From an uncultured Eubacteriales bacterium (GTDB lineage Bacteria; Bacillota; Clostridia; Lachnospirales; Lachnospiraceae): DNA of 64,000 nt. Positions 8,561 to 17,311 of this stretch are shown one piece after another. The stretch covers positions 62,001-126,000 of the forward strand of contig UQXZ01000004.1 in NCBI GenBank assembly GCA_900545225.1, given 5' to 3'. Every line of letters starts with the position of its first letter. The stretch's first letter is position 1. Position numbers and translations under genes: made by a program. The notes below the pieces were generated by a model. It saw only the letters and a program-made list of their open reading frames with translations, had not been told where the DNA came from and did no database searches.

Positions 8561-11404
8561 ATGTCAGAAAAGGGTAAGTTTAAAAATTACATAAAAATAA
8601 GGGGAGCATCTGAGCATAACCTTAAAAATGTGGATGTTGATATTCCAAGAGATGCATTAGTAGTTCTTACCGGACTTTCAGGTTCAGGCAAGAGTTCTCT
8701 GGCATTTGACACCATATATGCAGAGGGACAGAGAAGATATATGGAATCTCTTTCCTCATATGCAAGACAGTTTTTAGGTCAGATGGAGAAGCCTAAGGTT
8801 GAATCAATTGAGGGCTTATCACCTGCCATATCAATTGATCAGAAGTCAACCAACAGAAACCCACGTTCCACTGTAGGTACCGTTACAGAAATCTACGACT
8901 ACTTAAGACTCCTCTATGCGAGAATTGGAATTCCACACTGTCCAAAGTGCGGCCGAAAAGTCGAAAAGCAGACAGTAGACCAGATGGTGGATGAGATCAT
9001 GTCTCTTCCTGAGAGAACTAAAATCCAGATTCTTGCACCTGTTGTAGCAGGCAGAAAGGGTGAACACCAGAAGGTATTTGAATCTGCAAGAAAATCAGGC
9101 TTTGTAAGAGTTATTGTGGATGGAATCCAGTATGAATTAAATGACGAAATAAAGCTGGACAAGAACAAGAAACACAACATTGATATTGTTGTGGACAGAC
9201 TTGTTATTAAAGAAGGTCTTGAAAAGAGACTTACAGATTCTGCAGAGACAGCTCTTAAACTCGCAAACGGCATAATGGATGTGGATGTCATTGACTCTGA
9301 GAAAATGAAGTTCTCCCAGAGTTTTGCTTGTGCAAACTGTGGAATCAGTATTGATGAAATAGAGCCAAGAAGCTTTTCATTTAACAATCCATTTGGTGCC
9401 TGTCCAGACTGTTTCGGTCTCGGATTCAAAATGGAATTCGATGAAGATCTCCTTATTCCTGATAAGAACTTAAGCATAAGCGAAGGTGCAATTGTAGGAA
9501 TGGGATGGCAGTCCGCAACGGATAAAAAGAGCTTCTCAGGTGCCATCCTTGCCGCACTGGCAGAGGAATATGGATTCAGCCTTGATACACCATTTAAGGA
9601 CTATCCTGATTCAGTTAAGAACATCATTATTAACGGAACAGGAGGAAAGGCCGTAAAGGTTAAATATCAGGGACAGAGAGGATTTGGTATCTACGATATC
9701 AAGTTCGAAGGTCTCATAAAGAACATGGAGCAGAGATACAGAGAGACTGCATCAGATGCCATGAAACAGCAGTATGAGACATTTATGAGAATCACTCCAT
9801 GTAAGAGCTGTAAGGGCCAGAGATTAAAGCCAAGCTCACTTGCAGTAACTGTTGCAGATAAAAACATTTACGAAATGACAACCATGCCGATTGAGGATTT
9901 ATCTGCATTTATAAAGGATATTAATTTCTCAGAGAGAGAGTTATCAATCGGTGAGGAAATCATAAAGGAGATAAATGCCAGACTTGATTTCCTTATTAAT
10001 GTAGGACTTGATTATTTATCACTTTCAAGATCTGCAGGAACTCTTTCAGGTGGTGAGGCTCAGCGAATCAGACTTGCAACTCAGATTGGTTCAGGCCTTG
10101 TAGGTGTTGCGTATATCCTGGATGAGCCAAGTATCGGACTTCATCAGAGAGATAATGACAAGCTTATCGGTACTCTTATACATCTCCGTGACCTGGGCAA
10201 TTCAGTTATTGTAGTAGAACATGATGAAGACACTATGTATGCAGCGGACTGGATTGTGGATATAGGTCCGGGAGCGGGTGAGCACGGCGGACAGGTGGTT
10301 GCAGAGGGAACAGCTGAGGATATTAAGAAGAATAAGAACTCCGTAACGGGTGCGTATCTCAGTGGCCGACTTGCAATACCTGTTCCGGCTAAGAGAAGAG
10401 AGCCGACAGGATTTATCAGTGTTAAGGGAGCTAAGGAAAATAACCTTAAGAATATAAATGTTGATATTCCGCTTGGTGTAATGACATGTGTAACAGGTGT
10501 GTCAGGATCAGGCAAGAGTTCACTTGTAAATCAGATATTATATAAGTCGCTGGCCAAGAGCCTTAACAGAGCCCTTACAATTCCCGGACAGCATAAGGAA
10601 ATTACAGGTGTTGAAAATCTAGATAAGGTTATAAATATTGACCAGTCTCCAATAGGAAGAACACCGAGATCAAATCCAGCCACATATACGGGAATATTTG
10701 ACATAATAAGAGATTTATTTGCCGCAACTACGGAAGCAAGGGAAAGAGGCTATAAGAAGGGCAGATTCAGCTTTAATGTTAAGGGCGGAAGATGTGAAGC
10801 CTGCTCAGGTGATGGTATTATAAAGATAGAGATGCATTTTCTTCCTGACGTATATGTTCCTTGTGAGGTATGTCACGGCAAGAGATATAACCGCGAAACT
10901 CTTGAGGTTAAGTATAAGGGTAAGAACATCCACGATGTACTTAATATGACAGCGGAAGAGGCACTGGAATTCTTTGAAAATGTTCCGTCATTAAAGAAGC
11001 GAATTGAAACAATAAATGACGTAGGTCTTGGTTATATAAGACTTGGCCAGTCATCTACAGAGCTTTCAGGTGGTGAGGCTCAGAGAATGAAGCTGGCAGC
11101 GGAACTTGCAAAGAAGAGTACAGGTAAGACTATTTACATTCTGGATGAGCCTACAACAGGACTTCATTTTGCGGATGTACATAAGCTGACTGATATCCTT
11201 CAGAAGCTTACAGACGGCGGCAATACTGTAGTTGTAATCGAGCATAATCTGGATGTAATTAAAACTGCAGATTATATTATAGATATGGGACCTGAAGGCG
11301 GAAGCAAGGGTGGAACCGTGGTATGTGCGGGAATACCTGAGGAAGTCGTAAAGGAACCAAAGAGCTACACAGGAAAATATTTGAAAAAATATTTAGAAAA
11401 CTGA
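8561..11404 (+). CDS. uvrA: Excinuclease ABC subunit A
   Basis: 947 aa from ATG 8561, preceded by AGAGG at 8551-8555 (a GTG at 8555 overlaps it). Two ABC ATPase halves are complete: Walker A GLSGSGKSS (about residue 38) and GVSGSGKSS (about 645), signatures LSGGEAQRIRL and LSGGEAQRMKL, and Walker B YILDEP twice. Zinc modules CPKCG, CANCG...CPDC and CEAC...CEVCHGKRYN are present. UvrA finds bulky DNA lesions and loads UvrB in nucleotide excision repair. Length and motifs are those of the full-length family. No uvrB lies in this window. Confidence 0.98.
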   Translation: MSEKGKFKNYIKIRGASEHNLKNVDVDIPRDALVVLTGLSGSGKSSLAFDTIYAEGQRRYMESLSSYARQFLGQMEKPKVESIEGLSPAISIDQKSTNRNPRSTVGTVTEIYDYLRLLYARIGIPHCPKCGRKVEKQTVDQMVDEIMSLPERTKIQILAPVVAGRKGEHQKVFESARKSGFVRVIVDGIQYELNDEIKLDKNKKHNIDIVVDRLVIKEGLEKRLTDSAETALKLANGIMDVDVIDSEKMKFSQSFACANCGISIDEIEPRSFSFNNPFGACPDCFGLGFKMEFDEDLLIPDKNLSISEGAIVGMGWQSATDKKSFSGAILAALAEEYGFSLDTPFKDYPDSVKNIIINGTGGKAVKVKYQGQRGFGIYDIKFEGLIKNMEQRYRETASDAMKQQYETFMRITPCKSCKGQRLKPSSLAVTVADKNIYEMTTMPIEDLSAFIKDINFSERELSIGEEIIKEINARLDFLINVGLDYLSLSRSAGTLSGGEAQRIRLATQIGSGLVGVAYILDEPSIGLHQRDNDKLIGTLIHLRDLGNSVIVVEHDEDTMYAADWIVDIGPGAGEHGGQVVAEGTAEDIKKNKNSVTGAYLSGRLAIPVPAKRREPTGFISVKGAKENNLKNINVDIPLGVMTCVTGVSGSGKSSLVNQILYKSLAKSLNRALTIPGQHKEITGVENLDKVINIDQSPIGRTPRSNPATYTGIFDIIRDLFAATTEARERGYKKGRFSFNVKGGRCEACSGDGIIKIEMHFLPDVYVPCEVCHGKRYNRETLEVKYKGKNIHDVLNMTAEEALEFFENVPSLKKRIETINDVGLGYIRLGQSSTELSGGEAQRMKLAAELAKKSTGKTIYILDEPTTGLHFADVHKLTDILQKLTDGGNTVVVIEHNLDVIKTADYIIDMGPEGGSKGGTVVCAGIPEEVVKEPKSYTGKYLKKYLEN

Positions 11405-11514
11405 AGCTTAAATAATGGATTGTTTTTCTAAAAAATCTTGCAAATTGGCTAATTAGTTGTTAGATTTATTAAACAAAAGATATAGGGAATTTCATAACAA
11501 TAGGAGGAACACAA

Positions 11515-12495
11515 ATGTCAATCGTAAGACCAGATGATATGGAAAGAATCACTACACCAGAATTGGCAAAAAAGTTTATTGATGAGCAGATTGTTAAGAT
11601 TAAAGAGCAGGTAGGAGACGGTAAGGTACTTCTCGCACTTTCAGGTGGTGTTGACTCATCAGTTGTAGCTGCGCTTTTAATCAAGGCGATTGGCAGAAAT
11701 CTTGTATGTGTTCACGTTAACCATGGTCTCCTCAGAAAGGGAGAGCCAGAGCAGGTTGTAAATGTATTCGGTAAAGAATTAAATGCCAACCTCGTATATG
11801 TTGATGCAACAGACAGATTTCTCGATAAGTTAAAGGACGTTGCAGATCCTGAGCAGAAGAGAAAAATTATCGGTAATGAATTTATCGAAGTATTTGCTGA
11901 AGAGGCAAAGAAGCAGGAAGGTATCGGATTCCTCGCACAGGGAACTATTTACCCTGACATTCTTGAGAGTGACGGAATCAAGTCACATCACAACGTAGGC
12001 GGACTTCCTGAAGAGCTTAACTTTGAGCTTGTTGAGCCTGTAGCACTTCTTTACAAGGATGAAGTAAGAGTTGTAGGTAAGGAACTTGGACTTCCTGATT
12101 CTATGGTATTCCGTCAGCCATTCCCTGGTCCTGGTCTTGGTGTTCGTTGCCTTGGCGCAATCACAAGAGACAGATTAGAGGCTGTAAGAGAGTCGGATGC
12201 CATCCTCAGAGAAGAATTTGCCAATGCAGGTCTTGAAGGCAACGTATGGCAGTATTTCACAGTTGTACCTGACTTCTATTCAGTAGGTATGACATTAGAC
12301 GGCAAGAGAAGTGATGCATGGCCTGTAATCATCAGAGCCGTTAATACAACAGATGCCATGAAGGCTACAATCGAGAGAATCGATTATGATGTATTAGATA
12401 AGATTACTCAGAGAATTACTTCAGAGGTTAAGGGCGTTAACAGAGTATTATATGATTTAACTCCAAAGCCAACTGGAACAATTGAGTGGGAGTAA
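11515..12495 (+). CDS. guaA: GMP synthase ATP-pyrophosphatase subunit, no glutaminase domain
   Basis: 326 aa from ATG 11515, set by AGGAGG 7 bases upstream. The P-loop LSGGVDSSVVAALL (about residues 43-56) and the C-terminal dimerisation segment, including RQPFPGPGLGVRCLG and the terminal TGTIEWE, identify the ATP-PPase part of GMP synthase (XMP + ATP + NH3 to GMP). The roughly 190-residue class I glutamine amidotransferase domain that starts most bacterial GuaA proteins is absent, and none is encoded just upstream. The protein must use ammonia or a separate GuaA-type glutaminase elsewhere, as in archaea. Its last codons form the integration site of the 10-kb element that follows. Confidence 0.93.
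   Translation: MSIVRPDDMERITTPELAKKFIDEQIVKIKEQVGDGKVLLALSGGVDSSVVAALLIKAIGRNLVCVHVNHGLLRKGEPEQVVNVFGKELNANLVYVDATDRFLDKLKDVADPEQKRKIIGNEFIEVFAEEAKKQEGIGFLAQGTIYPDILESDGIKSHHNVGGLPEELNFELVEPVALLYKDEVRVVGKELGLPDSMVFRQPFPGPGLGVRCLGAITRDRLEAVRESDAILREEFANAGLEGNVWQYFTVVPDFYSVGMTLDGKRSDAWPVIIRAVNTTDAMKATIERIDYDVLDKITQRITSEVKGVNRVLYDLTPKPTGTIEWE
12484..12495. other. Left attachment site within guaA
   Basis: GAGTGGGAGTAA encodes the final Glu-Trp-Glu and stop of guaA. It repeats at 22484-22495 with one G-to-A change. Confidence 0.65.
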
Positions 12496-12553
12496 ATTCA
12501 CACAATCATAAGAACCCAGTATTTATGCGGGTTTTAAGCAAATTTGCTTAGTG

Positions 12554-12574
12554 AGTGGCAACAAAATGGTAACA
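12554..12574 (+). repeat. Left integrase-arm-like repeat
   Basis: The 21-mer beginning AGTGGCAACAAAATGG matches 22361-22381 (AGTGGCAACAAATTGG...) at 19 of 21 positions in direct orientation. It sits 58 bp inside the left att site; its partner is 102 bp inside the right one. The internal TGGnAAC doubling resembles the short repeats bound by tyrosine-integrase N-terminal domains. Confidence 0.5.
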
Positions 12575-12624
12575 TTTTGTGATTATTCAAAAGATAAAAA
12601 TTTTATTTCATAACGTATATAAAG

Positions 12625-12680
12625 AAACCTTACTGATTTTCAGAAGTAAAAAACTGAATATCGGTAAGGTTTTTCTATTT
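12625..12680 (+). terminator. Rho-independent terminator inside the element's left end
   Basis: Stem arms 12625-12637 and 12660-12672 (AAACCTTACTGAT / ATCGGTAAGGTTT) pair over 13 bp with one wobble, followed by TTTTCTATTTT. It would stop transcription entering from guaA, or serve the minus-strand fragment if read in reverse. Confidence 0.7.
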
Positions 12681-12687
12681 TCTTCTT

Positions 12688-13080
12688 TTACTTTTCTTTT
12701 TTAGTCAATTCTTTTACGAGGTAATCACTCAGTTCCTGAGATGGTATCTTGGCACGTTTCTGGTAAGTATCCAGTTCCGGGTACTTATATCTCCATTCAT
12801 CATATTCTTCCTTGCTGATTTCACCGTTTTTCAGCTTGTCAGCTTGTTCCATCCATGCACGAAGCATTTCATCGGCAGATGAGCCGGGAGCAGATATGGA
12901 AGAATCAAGGCAGAGATGAGGTTGTCCATCTACATTTTTTACCTTCAGACCATACATATCTTCCAGTGCAAATAGTGTATGCATCAGACCTATGTGAGTA
13001 TCAATATCTGGAACTGTTAAGGCATGAGTATTGATATCACTTACCGATATGCACATTTGTTTCCAAGTGAGCAGACACAA
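12688..13080 (-). pseudogene. C-terminal fragment of an XRE-type regulator
   Basis: 130 codons. The C-terminal part (EEYDEWRYKYPELDT..., then IPSQELSDYLV) resembles the tail of helix-turn-helix regulators common in clostridial conjugative elements, but the N-terminal HTH domain is missing and the first 15 residues look unrelated. No ribosome binding site precedes the ATG. I read it as a truncated remnant; the family assignment is from memory of similar tails and is tentative. Confidence 0.35.
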
Positions 13081-13120
13081 ATGGCAGAACAGCTGGATAT
13101 TGAAAGGATGGAAAAATTAA

Positions 13121-13444
13121 ATGGAGAAAAATCTGGACAGTAAAGGAAGATGGAGAAACAAAATCGTAGCATTCCGGGCATCACCGGAAGAAGCAGAGCA
13201 GATTGATGCATGTGTCCGATTGTCAGGACTTAGCAAGCAGGACTATATCACAAAACGATTAACTGATCGGGAAATTGTGGTACAGGGGAACCCGAGAGTC
13301 TATAAAGCATTGCGAAATCAGATGGCAGAGATTTATGAAGAACTGAAACGTCTGGAAAAATGCAGTGAGGAAAATGAAGAGTTGCTGAGTACCCTGAGAT
13401 TGGTTGCAGAGACATTGTATGGATTGAAAGGGGATAATGAATGA
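13121..13444 (+). CDS. MobC-like mobilisation accessory protein
   Basis: 107 aa. The N-terminal part (RNKIVAFRASPEEAEQIDA, then LSGLSKQDYITKRL) is a ribbon-helix-helix-like DNA-binding segment as in relaxosome accessory proteins of mobilisable elements; the C-terminal half is a coiled coil (LRNQMAEIYEELKRLEKCSEE). Such proteins help the relaxase nick oriT. The gene looks intact, but its partner relaxase is only a fragment, so it is probably no longer functional. Confidence 0.65.
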   Translation: MEKNLDSKGRWRNKIVAFRASPEEAEQIDACVRLSGLSKQDYITKRLTDREIVVQGNPRVYKALRNQMAEIYEELKRLEKCSEENEELLSTLRLVAETLYGLKGDNE

Positions 13445-13459
13445 CAGTAAAAGAAAAAA

Positions 13460-13792
13460 ATGACTGCTCCGATTGCATCTGTTGGCGCAGATGTGGAACA
13501 GCCATTACATAATTTAAATACCAACCAAAGCATAGTAGATTTGCCCGGTAATGGCAATCTGCAAGCCAAAAACAATGCGGAAAATACAGCAAAATCAGCA
13601 AATAAAAAGAATCCAGATGATCTGGAAACAGTTTCTATGATGGAATTATACGATACTGCATATCCACCCAAACTGCCGATTGTAGATGGACTTCTGTATA
13701 ACGGAACGTATCTGTTTGTGGGGTCACCGAAAATTGGAAAATCATTCAAGGAAGAAAGAGAAAAGAATTGCAGAATGAAATTGATGAATTGA
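13460..13792 (+). pseudogene. Truncated RepA-like AAA ATPase
   Basis: The protein runs through a low-complexity N-terminus to ELYDTAYPPKLPIVDGLLYN and the Walker A motif GSPKIGKSF (about residues 86-94), as in RepA/AAA ATPases of clostridial mobile elements. It then breaks off into 16 unrelated residues that come from the next gene fragment. Everything after Walker A, normally over 200 residues, is gone. The start has no good ribosome binding site. Confidence 0.65.
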
Positions 13793-14067
13793 AAAGTCAG
13801 ATTAGAGATATGAAAGATTATCTTCCAAGGATTGTGCAGAAAATCGGATATAGAAGTGTACAGGAATTTTTAAAAGATTTTAAGGCTTCTCAAACTGAGT
13901 ATAGCTAGTATCGAACTGCAATAGCAAAATGGAAGAAAGAAACTGGCAAAGAGCCAGTAGCACATGGTATTAGGGCGAAGCTGGCAGAAAAGAAACAAGA
14001 AATACAGAATGAACAGAAAAATAAACAGCATACCCGTAGTCAGAACAAAGATCGGGGAGCAAGATAG
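13752..14067 (+). pseudogene. C-terminal fragment of a relaxase/MobA protein
   Basis: One frame from about 13752 reads a coiled coil (LQNEIDELKSQIRDMK) and the tail WKKETGKEPVAHGI ... QHTRSQNKDRGAR, typical of the C-terminus of clostridial relaxases, interrupted by a TAG at 13906-13908. A deletion has fused it to the AAA ATPase fragment at about 13742. The TnpV gene starts 11 bases after its stop. Confidence 0.6.
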
Positions 14068-14077
14068 GAGGACAATC

Positions 14078-14455
14078 ATGGAGAAACACATTATGGGAGA
14101 AAATGGAATCAGTTATACTTTAGGAGAGGAAGGTCTGTATTATCCAGACCTGTACCTCCAGGAAGAGACAGAGTATTCAATTGGAAAGTATGGAATGCTG
14201 AGAAAGTCATATTTGCAGGAGCATCGGAAGGGACTATATCTGGAGTTGGTACTTGCCGGGAAGTTAAATGAGCACCTGCATCAGATTGACGAGGAGTGTA
14301 ATCAGATGATGGACAGACTGGTGGAGCAGATGAAAGAAAGGCAAGGCGTGACGGAAGAACTGAAGATGCAGGATCAGATGGCGTGGGTTGGGAGAATGAA
14401 TAATATCCGGGCTTGTGCGGAGGAGATTGTAGTAAAAAAGATTGTCTATGTGTAG
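14078..14455 (+). CDS. tnpV: TnpV-family transposon protein
   Basis: 125 aa from ATG 14078, set by AGGAGG 7 bases upstream. The pattern ISYTLGEEGLYYPDL, then IGKYGMLRKSYLQEHRKGLYLELVLAGKL and a long acidic helix, is that of TnpV proteins, which are common in Clostridia mobilisable transposons of the Tn4451/Tn4453 type. Its molecular role is not established. It marks the mobile origin of this segment and is the last transposon-type gene before the defence cargo. Confidence 0.75.
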   Translation: MEKHIMGENGISYTLGEEGLYYPDLYLQEETEYSIGKYGMLRKSYLQEHRKGLYLELVLAGKLNEHLHQIDEECNQMMDRLVEQMKERQGVTEELKMQDQMAWVGRMNNIRACAEEIVVKKIVYV

Positions 14456-14600
14456 AGTATAGGGTGGCTTTTTAGCTGCCATTTATCATAAAAATAATGA
14501 AATGTAAAAATATCGAGAAAAGAACATGAGTTCGATAAAAAAGCTTGCAATTATTCAGATAAATGAACATAATGATGAGGAGAACTAACGGAGGATGAAT

Positions 14601-14795
14601 ATGGATTACTTAACAACAATGGAGATGTCAAAAGAGTGGGGGATTTCTTCAAGGAGAATTGCTGTTCTTTGCGAACAAAATCGTATAAATGGAGTTATAA
14701 AAAAAGGAAAAACATGGCTTATTCCGCAAGATTCTATAAAGCCTGCAGATGCTAGAAAAAATAATCATGGTCAGCGAGGTGTATCAAAATGTTAA
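14601..14795 (+). CDS. Small helix-turn-helix (excisionase-like) protein ahead of the R-M genes
   Basis: 64 aa from ATG 14601 with CGGAGG ending 6 bases upstream (ATG 14595 overlaps that site). MSKEWGISSRRIAVLCEQNRI followed by GKTWLIPQDS is a MerR/Xis-type winged-helix signature. The stop overlaps the methyltransferase start by 7 bases, so the two are translationally coupled. It could be a controller of the restriction-modification operon or a captured excisionase. A broken relative of the same family lies at 35687-35856 in the second island. Confidence 0.7.
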   Translation: MDYLTTMEMSKEWGISSRRIAVLCEQNRINGVIKKGKTWLIPQDSIKPADARKNNHGQRGVSKC

Positions 14796-17311
14796 AAGAT
14801 AAAACATTGACATATATAAGCTTGTTTAGTTGTGCAGGTGTTGGTTGCTTTGGATTTAAAAGAGCAGGATTCGAATGTATAGCAACAAATGAATTGATTG
14901 AAAGAAGAATAAATGTTCAAAAGTTTAATGATAAATGTAAATTTGATTCTGGATACATCTGTGACGATATAACGACAGAAGAAACAAAAAATAAGATTTT
15001 TGCAGAAATAAAAAAATGGGAAAAGATGGGCAACGATAAAGTGGACGTTCTAATTGCAACTCCGCCTTGTCAGGGTATGTCAGTTGCTAACCATAAGAAA
15101 GCCGAAAATGAGATTATTAGAAATAGCTTAGTGGTAGAATCTGTACATTTGGTTCAAAAAATAAATCCTAGATTTTTTATTTTTGAAAATGTGGCTGCTT
15201 TTATGAAAACTGGATGTACAGCACCAGATGGTTCGGTAAAGGCAATAGGCGATGTTATATATGAAGAATTAGGAGAAAAGTATATTATCGCTAGCAGAAT
15301 ATTGAATTTTAAAAATTATGGTTCCAATTCATCTAGAACACGTACTGTTGTTATAGGTGTAAATAGAGAGATGGCAGAATATGTATCTCCAATAGAGTTG
15401 TATCCAGCGTATGTAGAAGAAAAAAGTCTTAGAAGTATTATCGGCAATATGCCGGAGCTTGAATGGGGAGAGATTTGTTCAAGTGATTTTTACCATGCAT
15501 TTAGAACATATCCAGAGAGAATGAGATGTTGGATACATGATTTGAAAGAAGGCGAGTGCGCTTTTGATAATCAAGATGAACTGAAACGTCCACATAAAAT
15601 AGTGGATGGTAAAATTGTACCTAATATTCAGAAAAATGGCGATAAGTATACACGTCAATACTGGGATAAGGTTGCACCATGTATTCATACAAGAAATGAT
15701 CAGCTGGCAAGTCAAAATACAGTTCATCCGAAAGAAGATAGAGTATTTTCTGTTCGTGAACTTATGAAAATTATGACTATTCCAGATGAATTTAAATGGG
15801 TAAATTTTTCTCTAGAAGAATTAAATGCACTTCCAGAAAAGAATAAAAAAGCTTTGTTAAAAAAAGAAGAAATAAAGATAAGACAAAGTATTGGAGAAGC
15901 AGTTCCGACAAATATATTTTTCCAAATAGCGGAGAATATAAAAAATTTTATGGAACAAGAGCATTTTACAACTGCAATTATAAATAAAACGATAGAGAAT
16001 TATAGGTTGGAAGATGCAGAGAATTTGATTAAATTTATTCAGAATAATCCGCTCAATTTAGGGAATGCATCATTAGCAAGGATTGCTGAATTAACAAATT
16101 CAAAAAGGGAAAACAATGCTGCATATTATACGAACAAGTTTATTTTGAATGAAATATTTAAGGAGTTGCCATCTATAGAGAAAGATGTGATAACTATTTT
16201 GGAACCATCCGTAGGAATAGGGAATTTCTTGCCTTTTATTTTTAAAAAATATGAGGAAACAAAAGAAGTAAATATTGATGTGGTAGATATTGATGGTCGT
16301 AACCTGGAAATATTAAGACTATTGTTAGCTAAGCAAAAGATACCATCTAATATGAAATTGAATTTTATTCAAGCAGACACATTGTTGTATGCTTTTAACA
16401 AGCATTATGATTTAGTTATTGGAAACCCTCCATTTTCAAAGTTGAAATCAAAAGATGCCGCAAAGTATCTGAAAAACAACATTAATAAAGAAACAACTAA
16501 TACATTTGAGTTCTTTCTAGAAAAGGCAATGACACTATCAGATTATGTTGTTATGATAACGCCCAAAGCGGTATTAAATACCCCGGAATTCAGAAAAACT
16601 CGTGACCTGCTTGCAACTAAAAAAATTGATTGTATACAGGACTATGGGGAAAATGGTTTCAAGGGAGTATTGGTAGAAACAATTTGCCTATTTGTTGATA
16701 CAAACGAAAAGCCAAATGAAACTAAAGTGGAATCATTGACTTTGAAGAAAACCGTGGTTCAAAAGCAGAAGTATATTACAGATAAGGAATATCCATACTG
16801 GATTATTTATAGAAATGATTTTTTTGATGGTATTTCTCAAAGACTGGATTTTGATAAGTTTACGGTATTCAGAGATAGACAGATTACCAATTCCAATACA
16901 ACTCAGGATAAAGGCAAAGATTGTTTAAGAGTTATTAAATCAAGAAATATAAGTGATGATGGAAAGGAAATAATTGATATTCCGGGATATGACTCTTATA
17001 TAAAGAAAGACACTGTAGAAAATTTGAGTGCTTATAAATTTGTGGGAAATCAGAATGTTTATTTAACTCCGAATATGACATATAAACCAAGGGTAATGCG
17101 TAATTCTGGAAATGTAGTAGTAAATGGTTCGGTTGCAGTATTGATTCCTAAAGAAAAGATGGCATTATCAGAAAGACAAATGGAATATTTCTCTTCGGCA
17201 GAATACAGAAAATTTTATCAAATCGCAAGAAACTATCAAACACGTTCATTAAACGTGGATGCAACAAGTGTATTTTTTTATGGGGTACTAAAGGAGTGCT
17301 GTAATGGATAA
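14789..17311 (+). CDS. Fused m5C + m6A DNA methyltransferase of a type II (IIS-like) R-M system
   Basis: 840 aa with two complete catalytic modules. Residues 1-385: cytosine-C5 methyltransferase with motif I FSCAGVG (13-19), motif IV PPCQGM (catalytic Cys94), motif VI ENV (133-135), motif VIII SRTR (182-185), and a C-terminal motif IX/X region. Residues 395-840: N6-adenine methyltransferase with motif I LEPSVGIGNF (471-480) and motif IV NPPF (546-549), then a target-recognition region. Such two-headed enzymes, one methylating C and the other A on opposite strands of an asymmetric site, are known for the Alw26I/Eco31I/Esp3I type IIS systems. It overlaps the HTH gene (7 bp) and the nuclease gene (8 bp). 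Base use is more AT-rich than the backbone. Confidence 0.88.
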   Translation: MLKDKTLTYISLFSCAGVGCFGFKRAGFECIATNELIERRINVQKFNDKCKFDSGYICDDITTEETKNKIFAEIKKWEKMGNDKVDVLIATPPCQGMSVANHKKAENEIIRNSLVVESVHLVQKINPRFFIFENVAAFMKTGCTAPDGSVKAIGDVIYEELGEKYIIASRILNFKNYGSNSSRTRTVVIGVNREMAEYVSPIELYPAYVEEKSLRSIIGNMPELEWGEICSSDFYHAFRTYPERMRCWIHDLKEGECAFDNQDELKRPHKIVDGKIVPNIQKNGDKYTRQYWDKVAPCIHTRNDQLASQNTVHPKEDRVFSVRELMKIMTIPDEFKWVNFSLEELNALPEKNKKALLKKEEIKIRQSIGEAVPTNIFFQIAENIKNFMEQEHFTTAIINKTIENYRLEDAENLIKFIQNNPLNLGNASLARIAELTNSKRENNAAYYTNKFILNEIFKELPSIEKDVITILEPSVGIGNFLPFIFKKYEETKEVNIDVVDIDGRNLEILRLLLAKQKIPSNMKLNFIQADTLLYAFNKHYDLVIGNPPFSKLKSKDAAKYLKNNINKETTNTFEFFLEKAMTLSDYVVMITPKAVLNTPEFRKTRDLLATKKIDCIQDYGENGFKGVLVETICLFVDTNEKPNETKVESLTLKKTVVQKQKYITDKEYPYWIIYRNDFFDGISQRLDFDKFTVFRDRQITNSNTTQDKGKDCLRVIKSRNISDDGKEIIDIPGYDSYIKKDTVENLSAYKFVGNQNVYLTPNMTYKPRVMRNSGNVVVNGSVAVLIPKEKMALSERQMEYFSSAEYRKFYQIARNYQTRSLNVDATSVFFYGVLKECCNG

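Noticed and set aside
11405..11514. Purine riboswitch ahead of guaA
   Set aside because: The 110-base gap lacks the TATA...TCCG/ATGG core bases of purine aptamers and has no terminator hairpin.
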